From: Gadus chalcogrammus
Taxonomy: Eukaryota; Chordata; Actinopteri; Gadiformes; Gadidae
NCBI RefSeq assembly: GCF_026213295.1
Contig: NC_079413.1
Span: forward strand, 23,132,767-23,196,766
Direction of reading: 5' to 3'
Length of the DNA: 64,000 nucleotides
The translations under genes and the position numbers were made by a program. Below are positions 43,367-60,120 of this stretch, one piece after another. Under the pieces are notes generated by a model. It had not been told where the DNA came from and searched no databases. It saw nothing but the letters and a program-made list of their open reading frames with translations. Positions within the stretch are counted from its first letter, which is position 1. Every line of letters begins with the position of its first letter.

Positions 43367-44030
43367 TCACCAACTTAAAATCAACAGGGCACAGATTTGA
43401 CAATGTTTAAATTGTAAAAGATTTGTTAAACTTGTAAATAAGGCGTTGAAATAAATAGGATTACTAAAATAAATATGCCACCAGAGAATGCACCAGAACA
43501 AAAGGCATTGTCCCTGACGTTTTGAATACGCCACTTTGAAAAAATAATTGCGCGAGGGGATAACATACCTATTGTCCAGTATGTTTACCATTTTCTTGAA
43601 GACTTCATTCCTGACGGTGTTTATTGGACACATATCTTTGGCCAAATGGAATGTGATTGCATTGGCGATTTCGGTGTGTCTTTGTGACCTGATGGACACG
43701 GTGTCTTGCTGTACAGGCTCGATTTATGGACGTCTGGCTAGATGTGGGACAACTCGTGTTAGCAGCCGATGCAACACTTTTATAGCATTCATGCCTTCGT
43801 CAGTCTATTTTGTGGTGTGTGTTCAGGTGGCTGAATTAATTAGTGGTGTTGCCTTGCGGCGCTGACACAGCTCTACGGCACACTTTGAAGATTGTTTGAT
43901 GCTGGTTCAAATCGCTTGCCCTAAATCCGAAATATTTCCAGATAACGGACGATGATCCGCAACGAGGGACGAGCTCTTCGACTTCTGCCGTGTCAGACAT
44001 GCAGCCGAGCCAGAGCGTATACTGCATGGA
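43367..44030 (-). pseudogene. ZBED1-like hAT transposase fragment
   Basis: Reading leftward on the minus strand, 43836-44027 encodes a BED-finger start (SSVIWKYFGFRASD ... KVCRRAVSAPQGNTTN) that stops at a TAA where the family has Leu. 43530-43699 then encodes the conserved hAT segment HTEIANAITFHLAKDMCPI followed by ILDNRYVIPSRNYF. The pieces are separated by a frame break and the catalytic region is not seen. A decayed, domesticated-type hAT transposon. Confidence 0.75.
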
Positions 44031-44056
44031 CGAGGCCCGCTTATTTAGTTAGGCTA

Positions 44057-44062
44057 TTTATT
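44057..44062 (-). terminator. Candidate polyadenylation signal, BAX-like gene
   Basis: TTTATT on the plus strand is AATAAA on the minus strand, ~350 bp past the BAX-like stop codon. The intervening 3' UTR holds a 23-bp minisatellite. Confidence 0.4.
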
Positions 44063-44307
44063 TTTGCGGAGCACGCATTATTTTCTTTGCCCTATGTCAA
44101 ATACAAATATAAAAAAATCTGTTTGTAAAAATAATTTTGCAATCTGAAGAAACCTATCCTTACAATACACCACTGAGTAACTGAATGTGACTGATACTGA
44201 TAACAGGCTGGTATAACCGATTTCTCTGTCAAAATGAGAGTAAGATCAAAATCTGTAGGTGAAATGGAGTCATAACTACCACTAAGCAATCACCCAAATG
44301 GCTGGAA

Positions 44308-44411
44308 GCGGCCCTGGCCTCAGGCCCTCCGTGGCCCTGGCCTCAGGCCCTCCGTGGCCCTGGCCTCAGGCCCTCCGTGGCCCTGGCTTCAGGCCCTCCG
44401 TGGCCCTGGCT

Positions 44412-44427
<16 letters not shown>
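44308..44427. repeat. 23-bp minisatellite spanning the BAX-like stop codon
   Basis: Five copies of GGCCCTGGCCTCAGGCCCTC plus CGT. The right-most copy overlaps the last codons and TGA of the BAX-like gene, and each copy repeats that stop on the minus strand. Confidence 0.9.
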
Positions 44428-47145
<2,718 letters not shown>

Positions 47146-47567
47146 TGTATAGGCCTTACTTTCTCTTTCGTCAACGATGTAAACCTATACGATTCATAGT
47201 CTCCAGAGACCCGTCCAGGAAGTGCTTTGCGGGATCTTTTGATCCTATTGAAATAGCAAATTTAATGACAGGACAAAAATGACAGGTAATTAGGCCTACG
47301 TTATGTATATCTAGTTATTATCAACACGTTGGCTTTACCTGCCTTGTTGAAATCTTTATATTTGTTTGTTCAAGATCGTGTGGCTGTTTCATGGTTTGAA
47401 TTATTTTATGTCTTAAAATTGTATGGCAGTCAAGGGCATCACAACCTAATGTTTGGTAGGCTATATTTAGAGGTAGGGTATGGGGAGGATTGTTTCAAAA
47501 CACAGATGACCAATGGTTTACCATTTCGTTATTTCAAAGTCGTTTCAGTAATGGTCAATTAGGGTCT
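47146..47567 (-). promoter_or_regulatory. 5' flank of the BAX-like gene
   Basis: Sequence upstream of the ATG at 47143-47145. The first ~100 bp could be 5' UTR. No core promoter element stands out. Confidence 0.35.
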
Positions 47568-47672
47568 GTCATGGTCCGCCCCTGGTTTTCCCATTCACCT
47601 GCCTGCCACCCTGATCTCCCCTAATTAACCCAACCACCTTCACCTGTGATCCCTCTCCTCTCTCTCCACTCA
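47568..47672 (+). mobile_element. 5' fragment of an LTR
   Basis: Starts TGTCATGGTCCGCCCCTGG and continues C/T-rich, in the manner of a fish Gypsy LTR start. It is cut off by unrelated repeat sequence at ~47680. Confidence 0.5.
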
Positions 47673-47681
47673 TGCCCCGTT

Positions 47682-47775
47682 TACACGAAGGGAACGCCGT
47701 TTTTATCACAGAAAACTATAATTTCTAAAAACTCCGGCCAAAGTGGAGATTTCTGAAAACACCGGTTATGTGTTG
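47682..47775. repeat. Partial interspersed repeat, start shared with 63941
   Basis: GCCCCGTTTACACGAAG here and GCCCCGTTCACACGAAG at 63940 are the same terminus. The element is cut by the left edge of segmental duplication copy B. Confidence 0.5.
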
Positions 47776-50569
47776 AATGAAAATGCCAAAATGATGCTTT
47801 ATTTTGCATGAACATATTTTCATAATGCCTAAAGTTCCATTCCAGTTATTTCAGAGTAAAATTAATACAAGTGAGACAGACTTTACACACACATCTGACT
47901 GGGGATAGGATAGGTTAATTCACTTGAGGTGGTAAAAAGGTTATGTTTTTAAACTGTTTATTCTCTTGCCAGAAGGACTATCTAGACTAGGCTATAAATA
48001 ATTATAAATATTTTGGGATGTCTGGGTTCAGGGTCTGCGTTCAGGGACTAATCGACCAGGTAAACACGCGTCCTGCCGTGCTCCTCCTCAATGTATTGAG
48101 CTCCTCCGAGCTCAATACATTCATGATCCAAAATCTGACCGCAGCTGACCTCAGATCTGGTGAACTGGGCTTTTATTTCCTTCACTTCATATGTTTCAAC
48201 CAATCCTGTTGCTGGAGGCAGAGTTATTTGCAGACAAACTAGACCAGCCCATGAACATTTTAAAATGTAAATACAGACATTTCTGTATAATTAAGGTGTA
48301 TAACAGCTCCCTCTGCTGGACAACAGTCTCACACCAAACTACATTTTCCGTTTGAACCAACGTAGCTATAGTACATTGATGTGAGACGGGTTGGTGGATT
48401 GAACGTGTCGTAGTAGCAGAGAATGGCCTGCGGGGCAGTATGTACATTGTTAAATACATTAATAGGCCTGAATTTAGTAGTAATATGGAGGTTTCATATT
48501 TTTACAAAATGGATTATGTGAACATTGCAGAATAATAATCATGTATATTAAATGTATTGCGGGAGTTTAGCTTGACATTAACCAAGTTAAAGGACAATTA
48601 AATGAACCGTTACAAACATGTAGAAGTGAATGTGGGATTTTAATATATAAACAAAAACACTTGACATAAGTTTGATACAATTTTGTAAAGGAAAGCAGAG
48701 GAAAACATTTTCCCAAATGAATCTTTTCAAAATGTCACCACCATTCCGAAAGCAAGTGAAGAGGTTTTTGTAAAAGCAGTCCTCCCTGACCAGCTCTGTC
48801 CCTGACTCTAAACCCTGACACTCAACCCTAACGCTAAACCCTCTGAGGGCAGGAAGACGCGCCTTCCGTGTAAAGGTTCGAACCACAGAGAAGGAAGAAA
48901 AGAGGAAGCAGTAGAGAGTAGTGAAGTAGTGAGGTTAGTGACAGACGTGAGGGAAAGGCGTGTGGAAGCACACGGTTACATGTGGGGTCAAGAAGAACAC
49001 TCCCACTGGAGGTCATTGATCCATCAGCCTCAGACTGCTGAGCTCAGCAGGTCTTCTGGAGGACGAGGCTCAGATGAACTGAGGAGACGGGACCAGCAGG
49101 ATGTCAGGATCAGGGCGGGTTTAGCTCAGGTGTGTCTACCCCCGACCAAACAGGATCAGGTGAGGTTCAGCTCAGGTGTGTCTGCCCGGACCAAACAAGG
49201 ACATGGATTAGGTTCAATATTCAAAAGATGCAACATTATCTGAACCAAAGATAAGTCATTAAGGAGCAGGCAGGCTTTAGGGCGCCTTGCTCAAGGACGC
49301 ATCACTATTCTGAGGACTTGAACCCGGCACCATTGGTTTGAGAGTTGAACCCCCAACCCCCTACCTAGTCCACTATGTCCAGATACTGCACATTTATGAG
49401 GAATCCTTGATGGTAGAGTCCTGGTGGTCCTCAGGATTTGCCTTCCAGATGTATGGCTTCTCCATCAGTCCTCCAGATTCCTGGTCTGGTTACAAACGTA
49501 ATTTGTCTCCAATGTAAGGTAACAAACACAGGAGTAGTTGGGCTCTAATGCAAGGTAACAAACACAGGAGTAGTTTGCTCTAATATCAGGTAACAAACAC
49601 AGTAGTAGTTTGTCTCTAATGTAAGGTCACAAACACAGGAGTAGTTGGGCTCTAATGGCGCGCAACAAAGTAGCAGCAGTAGTTTGTCTGGTAAACAACC
49701 ACAATAGTATGCCGTAACTTGTACTGGACAAACTAATCCTGCGTGCAACAAGTCTACTCTGTTTATTTTAAGGACCCAGGACAGCAAACTTACAAGGATC
49801 CTGGTTGGTGGAGTGATGTCGTCCTCCAGAGTCTTGGCTCCTCTATCAGCTCTCCTCAGCCCGAGTCGTGGTCTGGAACAAACAGGGCGAGTCTGGCCCT
49901 AAAGTCTGGTAACAAACATGTAGTTTGTCTTATTTTTAAGCCCTTTATTTCCAGTTTGTTTGGTTAATACAAACTTACAATCCTTGTTGGTAGAGTGATG
50001 TCATCCTCCAGATTCACGGCTCCCCTACCAGCTCGCCTCCGCTCCAGAAACACGTTCTAGTAAGAAAACACAGCGGTAGTTGGTTAACCCCCGTATGAAT
50101 TAACTCACAGCTTGGCACAGATTTAAAGTCATAAGATGATCAAAACCAGACCTAAACTACCGTGGATTTAAGTGTTTCAGATGAGCTTGGTGATGGTTAC
50201 CCTCTGGTCCGGTGCTGCAGGCCCCTGGTCTCCAGCCTCAGTCTCCGGTCCATCCTGGCACCACAAGCCTCCGGTCCCCAGACTCTCAGCCTCGCCTTTC
50301 AGCTACAGCAGCAGGATTATATCAGCATTTGCCCAACTATAAACTTATTTGACTCATCCGAAACCGAGTTACAATTAATTGAACTATTATTTTATAACTC
50401 AAGGCCAGAAAAGACTTGAGACCAGACATGAGCATCCTGTTTTTGGGAATGAAGACAGAGCAGTCCACAAGTTTAAAGAAGTGGTTCAGGCCATGCATTG
50501 AAACTGACCTGAGAAGACTCTACTCACACACCAGAGCACTGACCTGTTCTGGAGGACTTCTGACAGGAG

Positions 50570-50675
50570 GTGGAGGTCTGGCTCTGGGTGAGGAGGTGGA
50601 GGTCAGGCTCTGGGTGAGGAGGTGGAGGTCTGGCTCTGGGTGAGGAGGTGGAGGTCTGGCTCTGGGTGAGGAGGC
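50570..50675. repeat. 26-bp VNTR, 4 copies
   Basis: The copy B counterpart of the 9-copy array at 15535-15778. Confidence 0.9.
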
Positions 50676-52897
50676 AGACACCTTGGGACAAACTACATGT
50701 TACCTTTTTAACCTTGTACAGTTCTAGAGTATCTTCTACTGTAACATGTGGGAATGACGGCCATTATTTTGAGCTTTGATATTATCCAGTTGGTAACACT
50801 GCACCAAAGTCGTTGTTTAACGTCATTCCATTGGGTAGGGTTTAACTTCTGTGGCAATTAATGACAGCAGATATTTAGAACGTACAAAAGCTGAAGTAAC
50901 AAAGAACACTAAGCAGTATCGATATTAAATAAAATATACTCAGCCATATTCAGGTGCTGGGTTCCGTTGAAGAAATGTCAAATTATCTTCCACCTTGAAA
51001 TGATTTTCAGCCTGCCGATGTCAAAAATGGGCCCGCAAGTAGAACGCTGTTTTGTACGCAGTGAGAGTCCCGCAACGTCGTCGTGGTTAAAAGTACGGCG
51101 CAACCATCGGAAATTATCAACATATTGTACGACGTACGCCTCAGTATGTATTTAATATCAAACTTTAGTTGTTTAAGATAGGGGGCAACAATTCCCAATG
51201 GAAACCGACTACAACGTTCTATGCTAACCATTATTAATCAAGTGACCGCACTCAGAACCTTCCACGGCGGGAAGCACAAACCGTCCGACTGGAATACGAA
51301 CATTCCGGCCGGAACCAACCAAAGAAAAAACAGAACCAGCACCTCACCTTGAGCTGAACGGAGGAAGATCCTGAAGTCAAGCGATGGTCTTCATTAAAAC
51401 ACAGCCAACAGACTTACCTTGAGGAGATCTGTTTGTTGCTGTTGGTCATTAATACAATTCAGTGTACCTTTACATTATTATGCACCCAGTGTGTACAAGT
51501 TATATCACTCAAAACCATACGAAGAACCAAACTACCATGTACGTCCCACAACAACCTTAAACCTAAAATCCAGGAATCATTCAATACAAAACCGTGTCTA
51601 CATTTTACAATTATCTAGATTATTCAGGGTACAAACCATACAGAGCAAATCTAAACGTTGAGCTCACAGAGAGCTGACTATAGCCCTGCAACGTCACCCT
51701 GACCGCCTCATCACCAACAGCAAATCATGCCAGCCAACACTGCCCATAATAAAAAGAAGCCCAATTCCTGAACTATCCAACCATCTTCATGGCTTAAAGA
51801 TTTACAGACTTCACATTACATAGTGTTCTAATCACCTTAGTCTGCTCCCTTGTTACTTATAAAACTCTACATCTCCATCACTAGAGTGTTGCATCCTACT
51901 CATGGGGGTGTGGTCTTAGTGAGCAGAGGTGCATGCTGGGATACAGTGCTGTCTGAAGTCTTCAGTTCCATAGACGCGCCCCTCAGGAGAAACCAAGTGT
52001 TTGAGAATCTGTCGTGACATCAGTTACATGAGCTGGAATATCCTTCAAGATGGCGCCAGGATTCTCAGAGGAGAAAGGCCAAGAGGAAGATGTGTGGGTT
52101 CTCCCTCGCAGCCAGTGGAACACAACAACGGTCTTCATCAGAGTACCGTGGAACACTTTGAAACATTCTCCTCTTTACACCTTGAAGCCCTAGTGAAGGT
52201 TTCCTTACCGCCTCAACTTCAGCTCGAAGAGCGCACTAGCTGGGGTTCCCGGATTGGTTCTGATTTAAGGGAACCAATCGTTCAGCTAGTCCTGTCCGAA
52301 ACAATTACAGTTCAGCCTGAGAAGACGTGCAACTGAGAGCAAGACAAGATCCACAGGGCTCTCCATCAATCCAGCCAGGTAGGAAGAGCCGTCTCATTAC
52401 AGGTCTGAAGGTCATCTTGAACATCCATTGAGGTCCCTTTCCAACGTCAGACTCTCCTTGTGGAATGCCTTTAGGTGTCCATCCTCCATTGATCCTGATT
52501 GGTGTAGTCCTAGTTTGAAGTCACTGATCTGAACACGCCGCTTGCATCCTTTTACACTTGAGTTGGACACTCCTTCCTGCCCAGTGTGTTGGATCTCGCT
52601 CCGGAGCATCGCTCAAGGCTCTTCATGTCTACTGGAGGCCCTTAAGTAAACGTGTGGCCGACCATCAGGTATGATTTATTTGACCATTCCAATATCCCAA
52701 GCCAATCCTACAGACCCCCGTATGAACATTATCACTGTTAAAGCAAGCCGGACACACACATAGGACCCAGGACAGGCACGTAGAACCCCATACCAGGTGT
52801 GAGTGAGAGAGACACACACATACACACACACACTCACAGTAGAACCCTAGAGATGCTCAAAAATCTTCCATCTCATGTCAAACCCAAACCCAAACAC

Positions 52898-52899
<2 letters not shown>

Positions 52900-52972
<73 letters not shown>
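52900..52972. repeat. Poly-C run, 73 bp
   Basis: Seventy-three consecutive C. Copy A has ordinary sequence here (about 18265-18355). Such a run is exceptional and may be an assembly or base-calling artefact. Confidence 0.9.
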
Positions 52973-54516
52973 AGCTCTCCTGCCAGGGCACCCAGAACAG
53001 AACAACCAATGTCTCCAGAGACGTAAATTATGTACAACATTCTTCAGTGGCGTCCCACATTGGTGATGGATTATGCTTGGCGTCTCCAGAATGTGTCCCA
53101 GGTTGATTCAACATCTCTGAAGTCATGTCTTTGAAGTCCAGTGGTTTCCTGATTGAGGGGCCTTCACAGATGCAAACAGTGCAGCTTTAGTGAGCCTGAG
53201 GACAGGAAGGAGGTCATCTGTTCAGAAGACGACACAGTGGAGGGGGGTGGCTCTTGAGGAGCAGGATCCATATGGGGATGGCCCCAAATAAGACCTTCTT
53301 GGAAATGAAACTGTTCCTGAGGAGTCACGATGCCTGGAGGGGACTGTTGAATGTGTTCCATGGTTCTCTGCGTCAGACTGACGTTGTGTTTTAGTCGTTG
53401 AGAGGAGGAGCCCCCTCATCTCCCCCTGGTGTTTCTCCTTCTGAATCCCTGTCTCCATCTTTAAGAACATTCCAGTCCATGTAACTGACGACACGACAGT
53501 TTCTCAAACACTCGGTTTCCCCTGAGGGGGCGTGTCTACAGACCTGTAGACTCGAGACAGCTCTGTATCCCAGTATGCACCTCTGCTCACTCAGACCACA
53601 CCCTCACAGTAGAGCAACACTCATGTGATGAAGATGCAGAGCTCAGGAGAGTAGAATGAAAGAAGACTAAAAATATCAGAACCAAACCCATTACTCCATC
53701 TTACAACAATAACTTTGAGCCTGTAACCATTTTAACAAATCATTAAAACCAACATAAACCAAACACCTAAGTAACCCATGAACCAATAAAACATCCTTAA
53801 CAGGTTAACTCACCAGGAAGTCAAAATACATCAATGTGCCCAAGAGTAATGAGAAATTAATGACTTACAGTTTGCAGTTATGCTTCATGGTTAAGTTGGG
53901 ATACTCACAGAACTGCAGTTAAATATCCATGATAGACCTTTGAAGGAAGGAACAGTTTACTCATGGTCCAAATTTCAAACGAGAGGTAAACCACCACAAT
54001 CCCCGATTTCCTTCACAAATTATCAGTGATTTATATTCAACATACAAGTCACGTCTACTCACATCAGGTTCAGATGAGATGCTCCTCTTTACTTCAAAAA
54101 GTCTTTAACCTGTGAAACTGGAAGAGATGTTAAATAAGTCACAACAGACCTCCAAACAGTACACAAACAAATGTAGTGTCTGGTTCTCTTTTAAGTGAAA
54201 CGCACCAGATGCAACCAATTAACTAATTAAGAAAAACACCTGGCAGGTTCGGCACCCTGTGGACGTCTTGGTAACAGTGTGAGGCTATTTCAGCTCTGTG
54301 TTTGATCTTAAATGACCTCCCTCATTTTAATTAAAGGGATGAGTCTGATTTGACTGATTTAGATTCAAACTTCAAAACGAAAAAAGTCTTCATTCAATTC
54401 ACCTTACTGTGTGCGCGAGTGTGTGTGTGTGTGTGTGTGTGAGAAGGAAGCTTTCATCAAAGAGACCAGAGAAACTCACTGGTTAAACTGGAGTCATCGC
54501 CTACCACCACACACGT

Positions 54517-54617
<101 letters not shown>

Positions 54618-55931
54618 ATACAGACAAACACCATACAGACACACACAATACACCATATAGATTCACGCCATATGCACACACCACAGATACACACATATAG
54701 ATTCACACACAATATTGATACACACAACATATAGATACAAACCATATGCACACACAAACGACAGATACAAACCATATATATATATACACGCACACACCAT
54801 AGGTATACACCATATAGATACGCACACACCATAGATACACACCATATAGATACACACCATAAAGATAAACACACCAAATAGACACACACCAAAGATTAAC
54901 TTAATAGAGATTTTTTCGTTTCGATCTGACTGGGGATGGGATAGGTTAATACACTTGAGGTGGTAAACAGGTTGTTGTTTATTCTCTTGCCAGAAGGACT
55001 ATTTCTATCTAGACTTGGCTTCTTATAAATGTTTATGAATATTTCTATTTTTATTATATTATTTTTTTCCCAAAGATCATATTCGGGGCTAATTAAATAA
55101 CATCCAAGGCTTTATCCCCGAATAAAACAGCATAGGGACGCCACTGCCTTAAGCCTTAAACGTATTTATCCACGATAGCAGACACTTTAAATATTAGTTA
55201 TAATTACATGCAACTTATTTCAAATTTCCAATAGTATACTAGATACATACAAATATATATAAAGGAATATATACGAAAATGAAATGGCTAAAGTTAATGC
55301 AAAATTATGATGTAGTCGAGTACAAACAGTCTACTCTCATTGCAGTCTTTGGAAGTTAATTCTGACTGATATACTGTTATCTTCCACAGCATGACATAAC
55401 ACATCTCAGGAAGTGGTGGTGCTCCACTTTGTTGGAGAATCTTCATACTGAAGGGTATAGTTATTCTGAAGCAGATGTGCTATGAATTCCAATATTAACA
55501 CAACCGTAACAATGACCTCGCTCCCAGAGGTCCACGGTGCAATGTTTTTTTTCACCACTGGGATGCTGACGGCGTTACCCGCCTACATTTTTTATCCTTT
55601 GGCGGCCCTCAGTCAAATTTTGGGTTCCTAAATTGGCCCTCAGTCAGCTGTCAAAACTTTGAGTACCCCTGTTGTAGACCAACTTCGGAAAACTGTAGTT
55701 CCACCATAGAAACGCTAGAGGTCCGCAATACTCCCCGTCGCGCAATGACGTCGGTTAGGAAAAGTGGAGTCGAATTCATTTTAAACAGCGCTGTCTTTTC
55801 CTATGTTTGAAAGGAAGCACATTTTCATCTCTCCTTGACCCGATGACGTTTTCCACAAAGGTTAAGTGAAGGATAGGAGATTTTACTATTCGTAGAGGAA
55901 TAGGGACACAGCTAAGGACTCTCACCGCGTC

Positions 55932-55953
55932 CGCCATCTTGTCGTCACGTGAC
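55932..55953. promoter_or_regulatory. YY1-like site plus palindromic E-box upstream of dexi
   Basis: CGCCATCTTG at 55932-55941 is a consensus YY1 site, often found at transcription starts. GTCACGTGAC at 55944-55953 is a perfect 10-bp E-box palindrome (USF/TFE type). They lie ~560 bp before the dexi ATG, and such pairs are common in CpG-rich housekeeping promoters. A role here is inferred. Confidence 0.55.
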
Positions 55954-56782
<829 letters not shown>

Positions 56783-58595
56783 ATTGGGGAGGGCTGGTTA
56801 TGGGACGGAACACGCCAGAATCAGAGACGGGAACAATGTGATTGAAAAGGTAAACTTCACTAGTGTTTCTCATGACATATTTACACGCATAAGTGCAGTC
56901 TATTATGTTGGGAGATGGCTTGGAATTAGGAAATATGAATCACAAAATAGGTTCTTCATCTCTGGCCTGCAACAAGTTCTGTGGTTTGCATAATGTATGT
57001 CATTTAATGAGGAAGTTGTTTTAATGATATCATCCTAACAGTCGTTTGCTTTGGTCCATGCAGGTTGTCTCCCCTGGACGCATGGGTTGGGTAAAGAATC
57101 ACCCACCAGATGACGGACACTGAGTTAAGACTGAGGACTTTGCTGTGTGCTGGCGACCAGCAGTGACCGACCGAAACCACTGCGTATGACCCAACTGCTT
57201 ACTAACCAGGGAGATTATATAGACTCAACGTGGAGAAGCCCTAGTTTTGTAAACTAAAGCAAATGCGGGGGATTAGCAAAGTTCTATATTCAATATGTTA
57301 CAGTGTGGCCCAACACAGCAGGCTCCCTCTCTGACCTGGGACCTGTGAGCTGCAGTGGCCAGTTTGGACCTTATTTGATAGCAAGGTACACGCATCAGAT
57401 GTTACGGGATATGTGAAAGGGAATGGTTTGAAATGTGCCAATGGATACCCAAAACATATGTTTTCATTCATGTTGTCTTGTGTTGTGCTATTTATAGCTT
57501 CTGAAGGGGGTTTCTGGAAAATAGAAGTCACAGCAACGGATTTTACATCAGTTTCATAATAATTGTTAAGTGCCAGACAGATTTCAGTGGGGATTTAAGT
57601 GGAAAATCTTTTTCTTGAATGTTCAATTTATTGTTTTGGTTTCGTTTAAACAGTGATTTTTAGACGTATTCTACACTAAATCGATTCAATGTGGGTTGTG
57701 CCTTCCCACATTGTCCTGTGGTTTTGTGTGGATAAGACGTCGTTGAATCACATTCTTTTGCATGTTTTTGTTAATATATTACAAGTTTGTTTGTTTCATC
57801 CTAAGTATCATATGCACTTTGGTCCCGTCCCCTTTATCAAGTCAAGCCAAATCTCTTTATTACTGGGCAATTTGACAGCAATATAATCTGCATCCAGGCA
57901 GTTGGGGAATAGACAATGTTACAATTCAGGTTAAACATGGCTTGGAACCCAAAGCCTTAAGCAAACGACGAGTTTATGTAAAAGTCTCAGTCAGTCAACT
58001 ATCACCAGAAGTTATTTTTTAAATTTTCAAAATAATCCTCTGTTCTTGCCATTTTGCACATGCATGTAACATTTCATCCAGATTTTCATTGTTGTTGGGA
58101 ATCAAAGTGGAACCAAGCAAGACCCTGTTGTGCAAGCACTAGCCGGTGGTAAGGACTTATTTTCGAGCAATACTCAAAAGAAAACTCAACTGTGATCAAG
58201 TTTAGCTGCTCAACAGGGAACCTATAAAGATGAGGCTGCTAGGCGGGCGCCAATCGGGTAGGGCAGCAGTGGTATGGCACATGCAATTCAAGAGGCCGGA
58301 AGTCAAAATGACTAGCCCACTTTTAGGAAGGACCATATCTTAGACGATCTAAATATTCTGATGGTTTGACGTGTTTTCACAAAAACCTGCCTTATCATTC
58401 AAATTTAAGTCATACCCACATGACTTTATACTTGCTGCCATATCCTGCCTTTACCCTTTTGATGACACTTGCCGGTTTGCTATTGTGAATCACATCGACG
58501 TCATGTCACCCTCAGCCCCCTGTACACACTAATGATACTTCTACAGCATAACCACTCATTCACCCCCCATGTCAACAATGATGCATCTGAATATC
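56783..58595 (+). other. Probable dexi 3' UTR
   Basis: There is no ORF of note from the dexi stop to the AATAAA at 58596. DEXI mRNAs have long 3' UTRs in other vertebrates, so this ~1.8 kb is most simply 3' UTR. Confidence 0.5.
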
Positions 58596-58601
58596 AATAA
58601 A
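58596..58601 (+). terminator. Candidate polyadenylation signal, dexi
   Basis: AATAAA followed by T-rich and GTGT sequence within 25 bp (TTTTATTTTCAAACGTGT). Confidence 0.6.
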
Positions 58602-58814
58602 GTTTTATTTTCAAACGTGTACTTCATTCGCAACTGGTTGCAAAGGCTGCACACTTCTGTCTGTCCTCGTTGTTGATATCAATGCATTCCCAGTGGCCAT
58701 GCTTAATTTAAAGACTGACGGTTACAACACATTCATTACATCGAAGAGCATAGGTGATGTTGTAAAAACTAATTTGAAATCAATTATATTGGCAACCTCA
58801 TGGGTAAAAAATAA

Positions 58815-58820
58815 TTTATT
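58815..58820 (-). terminator. Candidate polyadenylation signal, ciita
   Basis: TTTATT on the plus strand, with a second copy at 58824-58829, reads AATAAA on the minus strand. It lies ~1.75 kb past the ciita stop, only ~215 bp from the dexi signal. Confidence 0.45.
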
Positions 58821-58918
58821 GCATTTATTCAAGTGTCAAAATACAGCAAAGTACACAACAAATTTCTACAACACTTTATACAAAAAATACATCGTACCAC
58901 AGTTTTGCCTGCAATTAG

Positions 58919-58948
58919 ACAGTACCGTAAGACAGCTTACGGTACTGT
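58919..58948. other. Perfect hairpin, 13-bp stem, 4-nt loop
   Basis: ACAGTACCGTAAG, loop ACAG, then CTTACGGTACTGT. In a ciita transcript it would sit close to the 3' end. Confidence 0.85.
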
Positions 58949-60120
58949 AACAGACAAAACCAATTTAAAAGATTCAACACAGTCAGTGAAACTACCAATG
59001 TGCATAGAACTTCATAGCCAGAGCTTCAACATTGGTGATCTATCAAATGTGGTCATCTATAGTTCAACTACAAAAATGGTCAACTGTATGCTGTAGTCTT
59101 TGTATGAAGCCAACTACTTTCGCGTTTTTCATAGTTAGATATGGTAACTACAAGTCCTTTAATACGTATTTGAGGTAGTTCAATGTATGTCAAATGAGGA
59201 TGTATATTTTGACAGGGTCTTCATCCAAAATATTAAGCGATCTTCGAGGTCTGTGCACCAATCTATTCACTTCTAATTATGTTTTGAACATGATCTTGAA
59301 AGGTCACCAAGTTCAATCTAAAGCATGTTACAATGCATGCTTCTCATCTGGAGCCGAGATGGTGTCTATCTCTTTTTTTCCCCCCATTCAGATGATCTTA
59401 TCTTCATTAATTCTACTGCACACTGTTGACAAGCTATCAATACCATATATCCCTGTACCTTAAGCCTTTTCTCTTGGCTGTATATCATTTTATATGTTGG
59501 CTGTCACTGCATGTGTTTACACTCGTTGGATTTATCTACAAGTGTCTGCTTGGCTTGCTTCCTATTACTGGTGCAGCTATCTTTTAATAAAACAAGGTCA
59601 TTATTATCTACCGCTCACAACATGTTCTGCCTGCAGCCTGTCCCTAATCCTTTGCACATCACACTATTACTCTTAGTATTATTCTAATAATTACTGCTGC
59701 TATTAAATTGTTCTGACCATTTCTATTTGTTTCAATGATAGTGTGTTTCACAGATATTAAAACTTGTTTGCTGCTGCTGGTTAATATAAAACAAAAAACG
59801 AATAAATAGCGAAAGGCGTAGTTAACTAGTGTCTGTTAACTTCTTACCAAAGTAAGATCACTGTGATCTTCTCTGTGGTATTTAAAAGCACTATGTTTAC
59901 AAGCTCTTTGTACCGTATATAACCGGGCCTTAAGAAATTTCCCTGGCTGTATTTCTCACCATTGCATTTTAGTATTTATATTATCACACTGCAGTGTTGA
60001 GACGAGGAAGCAATGTTTGAATTCGAACACTAAAGTCAAACTCAGGTAGGTTTTATAGCAACCGACCTAACACACTCACACATACATGCAGTTCATATAC
60101 ATATTCACATAATGACCTAT

